IMG/VR virus record: IMGVR_UViG_3300020022_000004
Span: 1-30,848 of that record
Source of the DNA: a virus
Length of the DNA stretch: 30,848 bases
Strand: one strand, 5' to 3'
In this document: one piece after another, positions 6,019 to 13,917 of the stretch
How the letters are laid out: each line of letters begins with the position of its first letter
Numbering within the stretch: the first letter of the stretch is position 1
The notes under the pieces: model-generated
Told to the model about the DNA's origin: nothing
Database searches by the model: none
Seen by the model: the letters and a program-made list of their open reading frames with translations, nothing else
Made by a program: the position numbers and the translations under genes

Positions 6019-6327
6019 TCAAGTAATCCTCCGGTTCTCGATCGCGAGATCGATCTTGACGAATTCGACGATGAGCTGGTGCTCGCGCGTTTTCAGATCG
6101 TCCGGCGTCATTCTCTGCGACCTGCGATTTTCGCCGAGCTTGGCGATGGTGAGCTCGCGCTGGACGTCGAGCTCGAGCGCCGCGCTAAACTCCTCGGCGA
6201 AGTCCGAAGGCAAGAGCCCTTCCGGACGTTTCGGAAAGAAGCGCCGCATGATGAATCGCGAGGCGGCCGCGATGCGCTCCGTTGGCGTTTTTTCTTCTCG
6301 AGCGCGTCCGTCCAATTGGTCCGCCAA
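6019..6327 (-). CDS. Small helical unknown protein
   Basis: This 102-residue protein starts at TTG 6327, preceded by GAGGG at a short spacing; no ATG gives a comparable product. It is helical and charged, with TERIAAA near the start and a DDLKTREHQL segment in the last third. Both are echoed in the 96-residue protein downstream. Function unknown. Confidence 0.6.
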   Translation of the reverse strand: MADQLDGRAREEKTPTERIAAASRFIMRRFFPKRPEGLLPSDFAEEFSAALELDVQRELTIAKLGENRRSQRMTPDDLKTREHQLIVEFVKIDLAIENRRIT

Positions 6328-6334
6328 GCAGCCC

Positions 6335-7021
6335 TCAATTCATAATACACACGACGGCATGAGAGGTGCCGGCTGGAGGAGCAGGAGCTGAGAAAGAAAT
6401 ACCTATGCATCCGTAGGGACGCGACCCCCCAAGGTCGACGCCGACGTTATAAGTCCCAGCGACTGCCTCGTTCCGATACTGCATCGGAAAAGTTGTGCCG
6501 AAACTGGCAGTCGTCGTCGAGCCGGTATGGGAGCCGCTCGGATAGCCCACCGTGTCCAAGCCGAACCCGATCATCAATTCATCCGCTCCATTCGTTACGA
6601 CCGGAGAAATGGCGGCCGTCCCGGTCCCATTTACCGCGTTGACGGTGTCGACGACTTCAGTGCTAGGGTTCGGAGGGGTCCAGGAGCAAAGCTGTGACAT
6701 GTAAAAACTGGTCGGCGAACCTCCGGTATTGTGCATGTTTACGGTGGGTTGCCCGGCCGTCGTCGCGATGGCCCACCATAGACCGAGGTGATACCCATCG
6801 CCGCGGTCGAGTCCGCCAGCGACAACTTCATTCCAGACATTCCCTTGGTCGTCCGTAATGTTAAAACTGAGAACGCCTCCGCTCGATAGCTGGAGTGCGA
6901 GCAGATCGCCTACGGCAAACGTCCCGCTATTGAAAGCCACGCTTCTGGTGGCGCCAGCCGCAATCGTGGCGGCAAAAGTAAAATCATCCCGCTTGGTGTT
7001 CGAGTGGAACGTCCAGGACAT
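6335..7021 (-). CDS. Probable virion surface beta-sandwich protein
   Basis: This 228-residue protein starts at ATG 7021 with AAAGGAAAGAGAGG upstream. Composition is typical of exposed phage beta proteins: rich in Gly, Thr, Ser and Asn, few charges, many alternating hydrophobic positions, and repeated Gly-Asp or Asn-Gly turns. There is no signal peptide. It lies two genes downstream of the tail-tip gene, where fibre-like or decoration proteins are common. No specific family is recognised, so receptor binding is inference from position and composition. Confidence 0.65.
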   Translation of the reverse strand: MSWTFHSNTKRDDFTFAATIAAGATRSVAFNSGTFAVGDLLALQLSSGGVLSFNITDDQGNVWNEVVAGGLDRGDGYHLGLWWAIATTAGQPTVNMHNTGGSPTSFYMSQLCSWTPPNPSTEVVDTVNAVNGTGTAAISPVVTNGADELMIGFGLDTVGYPSGSHTGSTTTASFGTTFPMQYRNEAVAGTYNVGVDLGGSRPYGCIGISFSAPAPPAGTSHAVVCIMN

Positions 7022-7041
7022 TTCGCGCCTCTCTTTCCTTT

Positions 7042-7923
7042 TTAGAAAGTCCCTCGAATGACGAAGCCGAGTCCGGCCGCCGTGGCGTCCGGAGAAGCCG
7101 GAGCGACAATCTTGAAAACCTGGCCGGCCGTCATCGATTGCGCCGCATGGCTGGACGTCTCGACGACTCCCACAGTCGCGCCGGCGCCGGTAAACGTGAT
7201 CGTCCCGATCTGCGTCGAGTTTTTGAAAATAGCGAAGACTGTCGTCGCCGTGGTTGCGGCCAGTAGGACTGCCTGGCTCGCGAGCGTGTTCGTGAAGTCG
7301 GCCGCAAAGGCGACGGCCTCGTCGACCGGGATATACGCCAGGACTTGCGAGGCCGAAAACGTCCCGTTGACGAAGCCGCCGAATTTATACGGCCGAGGGG
7401 TAAAGACGAGCGCCGTCCCGCCGGAATTGACCTCGACGAGATTGCTACTGGCTCCGGAGTACGACCCCGGAACGTCTCCGAGCCCGGTGAATATCGTGGC
7501 TCCGGCGCCTCCCGAAGTGAGCGAGACGACGTTTGTACCATCGCAGAGCGAGACGACGTTTGTACCATCGCAATAGAGAAGCCGATAGTCAGTCGTCGAC
7601 AGCGCGATTCCCGTCCCCGACGGCGTCTTGACCGTGATCGTGTGCCCGCCGCTGGTTTGGTTCGAAACTATGTACAGTTTCTTATTCGTCGGGACGACGA
7701 TGTTTCGGTTGCCGGTGAGCGCGCCGGTAAAGACAAAGACGAGATGCCCGAGAGCTTCGCCGCCCGCTACGGTTGACATTGTGTAAGTGGCGTCCGGCAT
7801 GGCGATCGCGAGATAGTCCGTCAAGCCGATGTCGAGCTTGTCGAAGGCATAATTCGCCGTGACTTCTTTTTGATTCTGCGCCGCGGCAATGTGCGGGATG
7901 AGCAGGTTGGGAGTCGTCGACAT
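7042..7923 (-). CDS. Tail-associated protein with DUF2793-like N-terminus
   Basis: This 293-residue protein starts at ATG 7923 with GAGGACACC upstream. The opening (TPNLLIPHIAAAQNQKEVT) matches the pattern of DUF2793-type phage proteins found next to tail-tip genes, where a short N-terminal motif probably attaches to the tail. The remainder is beta-rich and ends in a Gly-rich domain. Residues in the middle contain an exact nine-residue tandem repeat (CDGTNVVSL twice), caused by a 27-bp in-frame duplication. Likely an exposed tail protein, with a receptor role inferred. Confidence 0.7.
   Translation of the reverse strand: MSTTPNLLIPHIAAAQNQKEVTANYAFDKLDIGLTDYLAIAMPDATYTMSTVAGGEALGHLVFVFTGALTGNRNIVVPTNKKLYIVSNQTSGGHTITVKTPSGTGIALSTTDYRLLYCDGTNVVSLCDGTNVVSLTSGGAGATIFTGLGDVPGSYSGASSNLVEVNSGGTALVFTPRPYKFGGFVNGTFSASQVLAYIPVDEAVAFAADFTNTLASQAVLLAATTATTVFAIFKNSTQIGTITFTGAGATVGVVETSSHAAQSMTAGQVFKIVAPASPDATAAGLGFVIRGTF
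7519..7572. repeat. 27-bp tandem duplication, in frame
   Basis: 7519-7545 and 7546-7572 are identical adjacent copies. Because 27 is a multiple of 3, the coding frame survives and the protein gains a nine-residue repeat. Confidence 0.95.
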
Positions 7924-7937
7924 AGGGGTGTCCTCGC

Positions 7938-10900
7938 TTAAACTCTCGCGCCGGCCGCGAATCCGTTTCCGACTTGCGCGGATACCTGGTAAATGACGAC
8001 GTCGATCTGTGCTTGAGGCGAGCCGAAGTCCGTCGTCTGATCGGCCGCCGTGTAGACCTGTGACGTGGTAGGAATCGAGATAAAGCGCCGGCCGAAGGCG
8101 CCGTATATGTTCCTAACTTCCATCACATAGCTCTCGGCATCTTCGGAGAGCGGGACGGTGCCCGTCCCATCGAGCCAGGCGCCGCCGATCCGCGTCCGGC
8201 GTTCCCAAGTGACGGTCAAATTCCCGGACATATCGCGCGTCCCGGCGATCTCGACGACCGAGTACGGCTTGAGATCGTTTCCCTGCTCTTGGATTAGCGT
8301 CTCGTTGGCATTCGTCACGGCCGAGCCTACGGTGACGGCTTTGAAAAATTGCGGTATCCCGAGATTAGCCGTCGATATGTTGTTCCGGTGGATCCCACCT
8401 CCTCCGAGAGAGATGAACGTCTCGCCGGGGAGATGCGTCCCGACGGCGTACTCCGTTCCGCGGCGTCCGCGAAGAAAGCGCGAGAGCGTGTAAGTATTCG
8501 GCGCTATCAGAGTTGCGTTGACGTACTGCACGACCTCGTCCCCGATCAATGCGGCGTTGGCGCCGTTGAGGACATTGAGATCCGTAGTCGAGGAGAGCGT
8601 CCCTTCCATCAAATACACGGTGATCGAGCTCGTCTCGTCCCAAGTCCAGACGGCGCGAGGCGCCGGGAGCGTCGCGGAGATGGAGCCGATCGCCGGCTGA
8701 TCGTCCGCGAAGCCGACGGGATCCCAATGATCGGCATCGATCGAGCGGTAGAGGACTCCGCCGGTCCATCCGAGGCCCACGGCCGCCATCGCGAAGTAAT
8801 ACCCGATCAAGCCTGGCGCCGGCGCGTCCGTATCCTGGAGGAGCGGAAGATCCAGGACGAAGAGGAGCGTCGGCGGGAGAGGCTCGACGGTCTGCGAAAC
8901 GAAACCGTCGCTCGTCGCGCCGGCGATCGTCGAGTTATAGCTTCGCGCATCCTCGGATACCACCGTGACCTCCATCGTCAGATCGACGCCGGAAGTCGTC
9001 TTCAGGAGGCGCGCTGCATAGCCGTCGCCGTTGTAGGTGAACTGGATGACGTCCGATGGATCCATCGCCAGGTAGACGGCGCGCCAGAGCTTCATCTCAT
9101 AGCCGTCCTTTTCGTCCCAGATAACCTGCAAGGCCTTCGCGGCCAGCTGCGCGGCTTCATCAGCGTGCAAGGTGACGGGAAGCTCGAGCGTCAGTTTTTG
9201 TCTTGTCTTTTTGACGCGGCCGTGTCTTTGCCTCTTCTGTTTTCCGCTCTGGTAATCGAGCGCCGGATCGATGTAGTTGACTTCCAGCGTCTTCGGAAGA
9301 TCCGCCTCTTGAGCTTCGCTTGGTACTAGTTTTGCGTCCTGGCCTAGCATCCCGAGATCCGCTTCCGGAATATTCGTCGAGGCCGAGGCGCCGCGGAGGA
9401 CGGCCTTGATCTTGTTGTCCGTTTCGGGGAGATCGAAGAAGTACGCCTGCATGAGCGGAGCGAGTGCTCCCTTGACGTCGGGATTCCGCGCGACGAGATA
9501 GCCGCGGACGATGATCGAGGACAAGGCGGTTAGATCCATGTCTCCCGGATCCATCCCGCCTCGAGTGAGAATGTCCCCGACTACGGCGTCGAGCGACTGT
9601 CCTGGAACGGCTTGCCGGTCCAGGTAGAGCCGGTAAGTGAACGGATAGCTCGCGTTGAAGATAATAAAAAGGGAATTCGTCTGGACGTCGTAAGATTGGC
9701 CGCGGACGCCGGTCGGAGAGAGTGGAATCCAATTTGACAAGCCGATGACTTGCTCCTGCACCAGAGTCGAAGAAGAAATTACGGCGATCTCATCGACCCC
9801 ATGCTGATTTGTGAATAAGCGGACGAGTCCATCGGCCGGAACCTGGCCGGCCGGATAAAACGTCGAAATGAATTCCTCATAAGAGGCGCCGAGCCCGAAG
9901 ACTTGGCCGGCGCTCGTCGCGAGGATCGCGAACGTCGAGCACGACATCTTGATGATGTATCCGGTATCGGTGAAGAGCAGAAGCGAATCGTCGACCGAGT
10001 CGTACAGGATGGACTTTGGCGTCCCGACCGTCGCGTTGGATAAGAATTCGATGGCGGGAGCTTCTCCCCCGGATGGCATCGAGAAATAGTTTGAGGCAAA
10101 GCCCCGCTGATCGATGATCGCAATCAAATATTTGTAGGAACCGCCGTGCGTGAGAATGTACGCGCGGGAGTTGTTGTCCAAAGCGATTGAGGGATGGTCA
10201 TAGATGGCGCCCAAAGCTACCGGAATGTAGTCCTGGACGCCGATATTCCTCTTATCCGTTTGAAAATGCGCGGTCGCATGCGTGCCGGTCCAAGGCACGG
10301 TAAAAACGACGAGATTTTCTCCGGCGTGCGTCTTCTGAAATTGATACGCCGACGGCGCTTGCGGCATCCAAAACCGCGCGATTTCGTTGAACGTTCGCGG
10401 ATCGAATTTGATCGCGGCATTCGTCAAATAGTCTGGGAACCCGTTGTCCGGAAAAATTCCTGTGATGGTGCGCCAGATGAAGCCCGCCGTATCGACGCCG
10501 CCCGTCAATGGCAGATTTCCTCCTCCTCCGGAATAATGCGAGCCAGCATACGGAGTGAGCACCCCTTGATTCGTTACGGCGATGGCCTCCGGACCTGCGC
10601 CGATGTTGCCCCAAATGACATGATGATCGACAGTTACCGCGTTTAGTCCTATGCCCCAAGTCGGAGCCGATCCTCCGGTCAGAGCGTCGCCGCTGGTCGA
10701 TGTGACGCATTGGACGTTTCCATTCGAATCGAGGATCTGAGTGCCGACTAGCTCCATCGTCGCGGATGACCAGGCCGGCAAAGGCGTCTTATTGTCGGCG
10801 TTTAGATCGATCCTCTCGACGACCATTCCCGGAGTTTCGAGCACATATGCCGCGCGGTTGACGGTGTCGACATAAACCGCCCACGGCGGATACGGACCAG

Positions 10901-11693
10901 GCCCGGTTCCGCCGTAGGGATCCGTGACCGAAGTCGGCGGATAGATGTCATAGAGGTAAGAATTCGTGATGCCGATCGAAACCTCGCCGCGAATGTTCGG
11001 GAGACGGTTTCCGAAATTGGCGAGCGGAAAGTCCGTATAGACACCGTAATGTGTCCCGCGAAACGCCGGCGTCGAATTGATTCCGACGTGCGCCTGGATG
11101 GTGGGATCCGGTAGCTGAGTCGTCGAACCGGGATAGAGGACCGGCGTGACGATCGCGGTGTTATTGCCTATCCCGGTCGCGAACTTGTTCGAAGTTACGG
11201 AGCCCTTCGATGTCGCGTCATAGATGAGCTTCGCGTCTCCCCAGATCCGCGTACAGTGTGCCAGGCTTCCGATGGGAACCTCGCAAAACGCGAACGCGAA
11301 CGACATCGTATAGGAGTAGCTAAGAGTCGTCTGACTCGGCCCGCCCTTGGCCGATTGCGTGGTTTGCGTTTTCGTTTCCTTGAGCGGCGTGGCCCAGATG
11401 ATCTGCGCGCCGACGAGAAAGCCGCCATAACCAAACGGCCGCGGCGAGCCGTTCGCGGAAGTAGAGATCTGTCCGTCCTGGATTCGAGGACCGGAGACGC
11501 TCGAATTTTGCGGAAAGAAAATATTCCCGAGCGCGCGGCCGGCGGAAAGTCCGATCGAGCCGCCGAGGAGAGCGCCTCCGAGGATGGAACCTCCGGCAAA
11601 CGTGCCGGCAAAGATTCCGAAACCGGCCGCGGCGAGGCCTCCGGTAAGAGCGCCGGCGACGCCGATCCCGATCGCGAGCGCGATCTTCGCCAT
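7938..11693 (-). CDS. Large tail-tip/host-specificity protein with inserted beta-propeller-like region
   Basis: This 1251-residue protein starts at ATG 11693. The frame is open further upstream, but that part overlaps the NlpC/P60 gene and reads as non-coding. Residues 1-58 are a Gly/Ala-rich hydrophobic segment typical of this tail-tip family. About 80-240 is the N-terminal structural domain, ending in FGNRLPNIRGEV. Residues 270-693 contain at least six blade-like repeats (for example SIALDNNSRAYIL, SILYDSVDDSLLLF, SYDVQTNSLFII), a probable beta-propeller, with a small extra domain at 314-367. From about 695 (SLDAVVGDILTRGG) the Phage-tail_3-like region resumes, followed by beta-rich domains. 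It would sit at the tail tip and contact the cell surface. The usual gene order (DUF2460, BR0599, NlpC/P60, then this) supports the call. Confidence 0.85.
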   Translation of the reverse strand: MAKIALAIGIGVAGALTGGLAAAGFGIFAGTFAGGSILGGALLGGSIGLSAGRALGNIFFPQNSSVSGPRIQDGQISTSANGSPRPFGYGGFLVGAQIIWATPLKETKTQTTQSAKGGPSQTTLSYSYTMSFAFAFCEVPIGSLAHCTRIWGDAKLIYDATSKGSVTSNKFATGIGNNTAIVTPVLYPGSTTQLPDPTIQAHVGINSTPAFRGTHYGVYTDFPLANFGNRLPNIRGEVSIGITNSYLYDIYPPTSVTDPYGGTGPGPYPPWAVYVDTVNRAAYVLETPGMVVERIDLNADNKTPLPAWSSATMELVGTQILDSNGNVQCVTSTSGDALTGGSAPTWGIGLNAVTVDHHVIWGNIGAGPEAIAVTNQGVLTPYAGSHYSGGGGNLPLTGGVDTAGFIWRTITGIFPDNGFPDYLTNAAIKFDPRTFNEIARFWMPQAPSAYQFQKTHAGENLVVFTVPWTGTHATAHFQTDKRNIGVQDYIPVALGAIYDHPSIALDNNSRAYILTHGGSYKYLIAIIDQRGFASNYFSMPSGGEAPAIEFLSNATVGTPKSILYDSVDDSLLLFTDTGYIIKMSCSTFAILATSAGQVFGLGASYEEFISTFYPAGQVPADGLVRLFTNQHGVDEIAVISSSTLVQEQVIGLSNWIPLSPTGVRGQSYDVQTNSLFIIFNASYPFTYRLYLDRQAVPGQSLDAVVGDILTRGGMDPGDMDLTALSSIIVRGYLVARNPDVKGALAPLMQAYFFDLPETDNKIKAVLRGASASTNIPEADLGMLGQDAKLVPSEAQEADLPKTLEVNYIDPALDYQSGKQKRQRHGRVKKTRQKLTLELPVTLHADEAAQLAAKALQVIWDEKDGYEMKLWRAVYLAMDPSDVIQFTYNGDGYAARLLKTTSGVDLTMEVTVVSEDARSYNSTIAGATSDGFVSQTVEPLPPTLLFVLDLPLLQDTDAPAPGLIGYYFAMAAVGLGWTGGVLYRSIDADHWDPVGFADDQPAIGSISATLPAPRAVWTWDETSSITVYLMEGTLSSTTDLNVLNGANAALIGDEVVQYVNATLIAPNTYTLSRFLRGRRGTEYAVGTHLPGETFISLGGGGIHRNNISTANLGIPQFFKAVTVGSAVTNANETLIQEQGNDLKPYSVVEIAGTRDMSGNLTVTWERRTRIGGAWLDGTGTVPLSEDAESYVMEVRNIYGAFGRRFISIPTTSQVYTAADQTTDFGSPQAQIDVVIYQVSAQVGNGFAAGARV

Positions 11694-11694
11694 G

Positions 11695-12171
11695 CTAGGC
11701 AACCTCTGGGAACGAGAAAGCGCCGACAATTCGCCGGCGCCAAGGCTCGTTAAGAATGTGCTCGACGACGCGCTCCGGCCCGCCGGAATATGCATGCACG
11801 ATGTAGAGACCATCGCCTCGCAAGGTGATAAAGGCGACGTGCGTCGGAAGATGCGGGATCCGCATCGAGACGATGTCTCCCTCCTGGACCGCCGAGAGTA
11901 GCTTCTGGACGAGGCGCCGCTGGCATTCCGCGTGCACAAAAACGTCGATCGGCTGCGAGTTGTACCCCATATAGTCGCCGCGGTGAAACTGGCTCCCGCC
12001 GAGATCCTTAAGTTGCAGATCCTCGGCGACGCATAGGACCAGGCCGACACAGTCGACGCCGACTCCGATCATCCGCGCTTGATGCCGGAATGGCGTTCCT
12101 ACATACTGCCGCGCTCGGTCGCCGATTTGTTTTCGTCGCTCGATGAGAGCGGGACTCGCTCCGGTTTGCAT
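11695..12171 (-). CDS. NlpC/P60-family tail peptidase
   Basis: This 158-residue protein starts at ATG 12171 with AGGAT upstream and overlaps the previous gene by 73 bases. The NlpC/P60 signature is clear: C41 in DCVGL is the likely nucleophile, H111 in THVAF the general base, and H126 in IVHAY the third position. This family cleaves peptidoglycan stem peptides, and in phages of this type it sits at the tail tip and helps penetrate the wall. Gene order between BR0599 and the large tail-tip protein is the standard one. Confidence 0.9.
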   Translation of the reverse strand: MQTGASPALIERRKQIGDRARQYVGTPFRHQARMIGVGVDCVGLVLCVAEDLQLKDLGGSQFHRGDYMGYNSQPIDVFVHAECQRRLVQKLLSAVQEGDIVSMRIPHLPTHVAFITLRGDGLYIVHAYSGGPERVVEHILNEPWRRRIVGAFSFPEVA

Positions 12172-12371
12172 TCGGCTATCCTCAAGACTCGGCCGTCAAG
12201 ATAACTGCACATCCCTACGGCGGGATGATCGTCGCATCCGCTCCGTTTCGCCGTCTGTCTAAATTCGCGCCATTCTCCCGGCGCCGCCGGCGTCTCAACG
12301 CTGTCGAAGACGGAATGCGTCGCGAGAGCTCCGCACGCATCGCAGTATGTATACTCGCCGATCTTCATCAT
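12099..12371 (-). CDS. Small Cys-rich protein of the tail-tip cluster
   Basis: This 90-residue protein starts at ATG 12371, overlapping the BR0599 stop (ATGA). CDACG near the N-terminus and CDDHP and MCSY in the middle give a Cys/His arrangement compatible with a zinc-ribbon-like fold. The C-terminal 24 residues overlap the start of the NlpC/P60 gene in another frame, which is a long overlap, so the C-terminal end is the less certain part. No named family is assigned. Confidence 0.6.
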   Translation of the reverse strand: MMKIGEYTYCDACGALATHSVFDSVETPAAPGEWREFRQTAKRSGCDDHPAVGMCSYLDGRVLRIAECKPERVPLSSSDENKSATERGSM

Positions 12372-13240
12372 CCCGTCGTCGCGTCAGGGTAGAGCATGAT
12401 CGCGTTGATGCCGGGGAGCTGGTTTTCCCCCTGAAAATTAACGATGTTATTAAATTTGCCGAAGCAATCCTGTGGAGTGTGCCGGCATCCAGGCTCGACG
12501 GCGAATGTGTCGCCGGGAGCGATGGCGAAGGCCATGCTCTCGAAGAGTATGAACCTCGTCCCGTCCCATTCCGCGACTTCCATCAGCGCGCCGTTGTTTG
12601 CTCCCGACGTCCAGGTCAGAACGCCGTCGGCGAAGTATCCATCGCCGGCGGGAGACAATCCGCCGGCCGGCGTAAACTCGCGCCGATCGACGACCATTGC
12701 GACAGTGCCATTCTGCGAGAGCGGAGCCAGGTTGACGGTACAGCGCGCGTCCCCCAGATCCGCGCGGCACGAAGGCCCGAAAGTTTCTCCGATGACGATC
12801 CCGAAAGTGTAGGAGAGCCCGCGTATTTCGACGGTAAACATCCCGCCGGCGATCTTGACCTGGCCGAGCGTGCCCTTCCGGAGCTTCATATCTCCCATTG
12901 TCAGATCGGCCCAATTGACGAGCCGGATATCGATCGAGGCAAAGTCGTACTTTCGAGCGCGGAGATCGCCTTCGGTGACGGCGTCGGAATGGAGAAAGGC
13001 CGTAACTTGGAGATTGTCCGTCGAAAGATCCGATCCAGATTCGCGCGCGCTCGGAGTAAAGCCGGTAGAGGCCGAGAAGACGACAACGCCGTCCCCGTCG
13101 CCGTAATTGTAGGAGATGTCCTGGTCGTGCTGAGTAAAGCCGAGGATCGTCCCGTCTTGCCGTTTCACTTTCCAGAGAAGCGCGACCGTCGTGTACTCGC
13201 CGGAAAGATGCGTGCGCAAGGCGGAGGAGATCGTTTTCAT
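12368..13240 (-). CDS. Phage BR0599/DUF2163 family tail assembly protein
   Basis: This 290-residue protein starts at ATG 13240, overlapping the previous stop. The C-terminal signature of the family is present: C252 and C259 in CRHTPQDC, followed by a conserved-looking FNNIVNFQGE stretch. C158 and C167 (SCRADLGDARC) form the second conserved pair. The family occurs in gene transfer agents and siphophages between DUF2460 and NlpC/P60, where it forms part of the distal tail/hub. The order here is identical. No anomalies are seen. Confidence 0.88.
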   Translation of the reverse strand: MKTISSALRTHLSGEYTTVALLWKVKRQDGTILGFTQHDQDISYNYGDGDGVVVFSASTGFTPSARESGSDLSTDNLQVTAFLHSDAVTEGDLRARKYDFASIDIRLVNWADLTMGDMKLRKGTLGQVKIAGGMFTVEIRGLSYTFGIVIGETFGPSCRADLGDARCTVNLAPLSQNGTVAMVVDRREFTPAGGLSPAGDGYFADGVLTWTSGANNGALMEVAEWDGTRFILFESMAFAIAPGDTFAVEPGCRHTPQDCFGKFNNIVNFQGENQLPGINAIMLYPDATTG

Positions 13241-13917
13241 AAACGGACCTCGACGAGTGTCGTCGATAACGAGGTAATCGGATGGCCATCTCGGACGTTA
13301 GACTCTTCGGTCTGGACATTGAGCTCATCGGAGTCGAACCTGACCGGATAGTGAAACTGGCCGGAGGCTCGGATGATATGCGTATTCGCGATCGCGTGAC
13401 CGCCGTGCATGGTGACGATCCCGGTCGTGTAGTCCAGGTCATAGTTTGACGCCGAGATTGGAGTCCCGTTGTCCGTCAGCGTGACGGTGTTCGCGAGGCT
13501 GTTTCCCTCGTAATCTTTGACCGAGGACATAACCGGCTTCTTGATCTGCCGGACATAGGAGCGCGCGCCGATCGTGTACGTCTTGATGAGCTGATACGGT
13601 CCGAGCGTCGAGCCGTCGCCGACTCCGATAGCCTCGGCCGTGAATGCGAAGTCGAGCCAGTCATGCAGGCGGAAAGCATCAAAACGGCCGCTTACGTTCA
13701 TAAAAAACGCCCGGATTAGATCGATATAGGCCTGCTCCGTCCCGGCATATTTCGACGGAGTGATGAGCGAAACGGACCATTTTGAGCGCGCCAGGCTCCA
13801 GTTTTTATTTCGTTGCTCGAAGCCGGAAAACCCTTGATTGACGGTGGTATTAAAGGCCGGCCCGCCGGTCGCTCGGTAGGAGATGACTCGAGGGAATTCC
13901 GTCTCGAAAAAAGACAT
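13237..13917 (-). CDS. DUF2460 family distal tail protein
   Basis: This 226-residue protein starts at ATG 13917, directly after the tape-measure stop. The N-terminal segment (FPRVISYRATGGPAFNTTV, then WSLARSKWSVSL) and the central FDAFRLHDWLDF stretch are typical of DUF2460, the distal tail protein counterpart of gene transfer agents and many siphophages. Its length is usual. It would sit at the end of the tail tube and attach the hub. Confidence 0.88.
   Translation of the reverse strand: MSFFETEFPRVISYRATGGPAFNTTVNQGFSGFEQRNKNWSLARSKWSVSLITPSKYAGTEQAYIDLIRAFFMNVSGRFDAFRLHDWLDFAFTAEAIGVGDGSTLGPYQLIKTYTIGARSYVRQIKKPVMSSVKDYEGNSLANTVTLTDNGTPISASNYDLDYTTGIVTMHGGHAIANTHIIRASGQFHYPVRFDSDELNVQTEESNVRDGHPITSLSTTLVEVRL

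Noticed and set aside
8349-9329. Plus-strand open frame (326 codons) opposite the tail-tip gene
   Set aside because: Shadow of the large leftward gene, with Arg-rich low-complexity composition.
11694-12050. N-terminal extension of the tail-tip frame by 119 codons
   Set aside because: The extension overlaps the NlpC/P60 gene, is Ser/Arg-rich and lacks structure. The start at 11693 begins the family's hydrophobic N-terminus.
12347-13351. Plus-strand open frame (334 codons) opposite the BR0599 gene
   Set aside because: The minus-strand product has conserved cysteines and operon overlaps, so the plus frame is a shadow.
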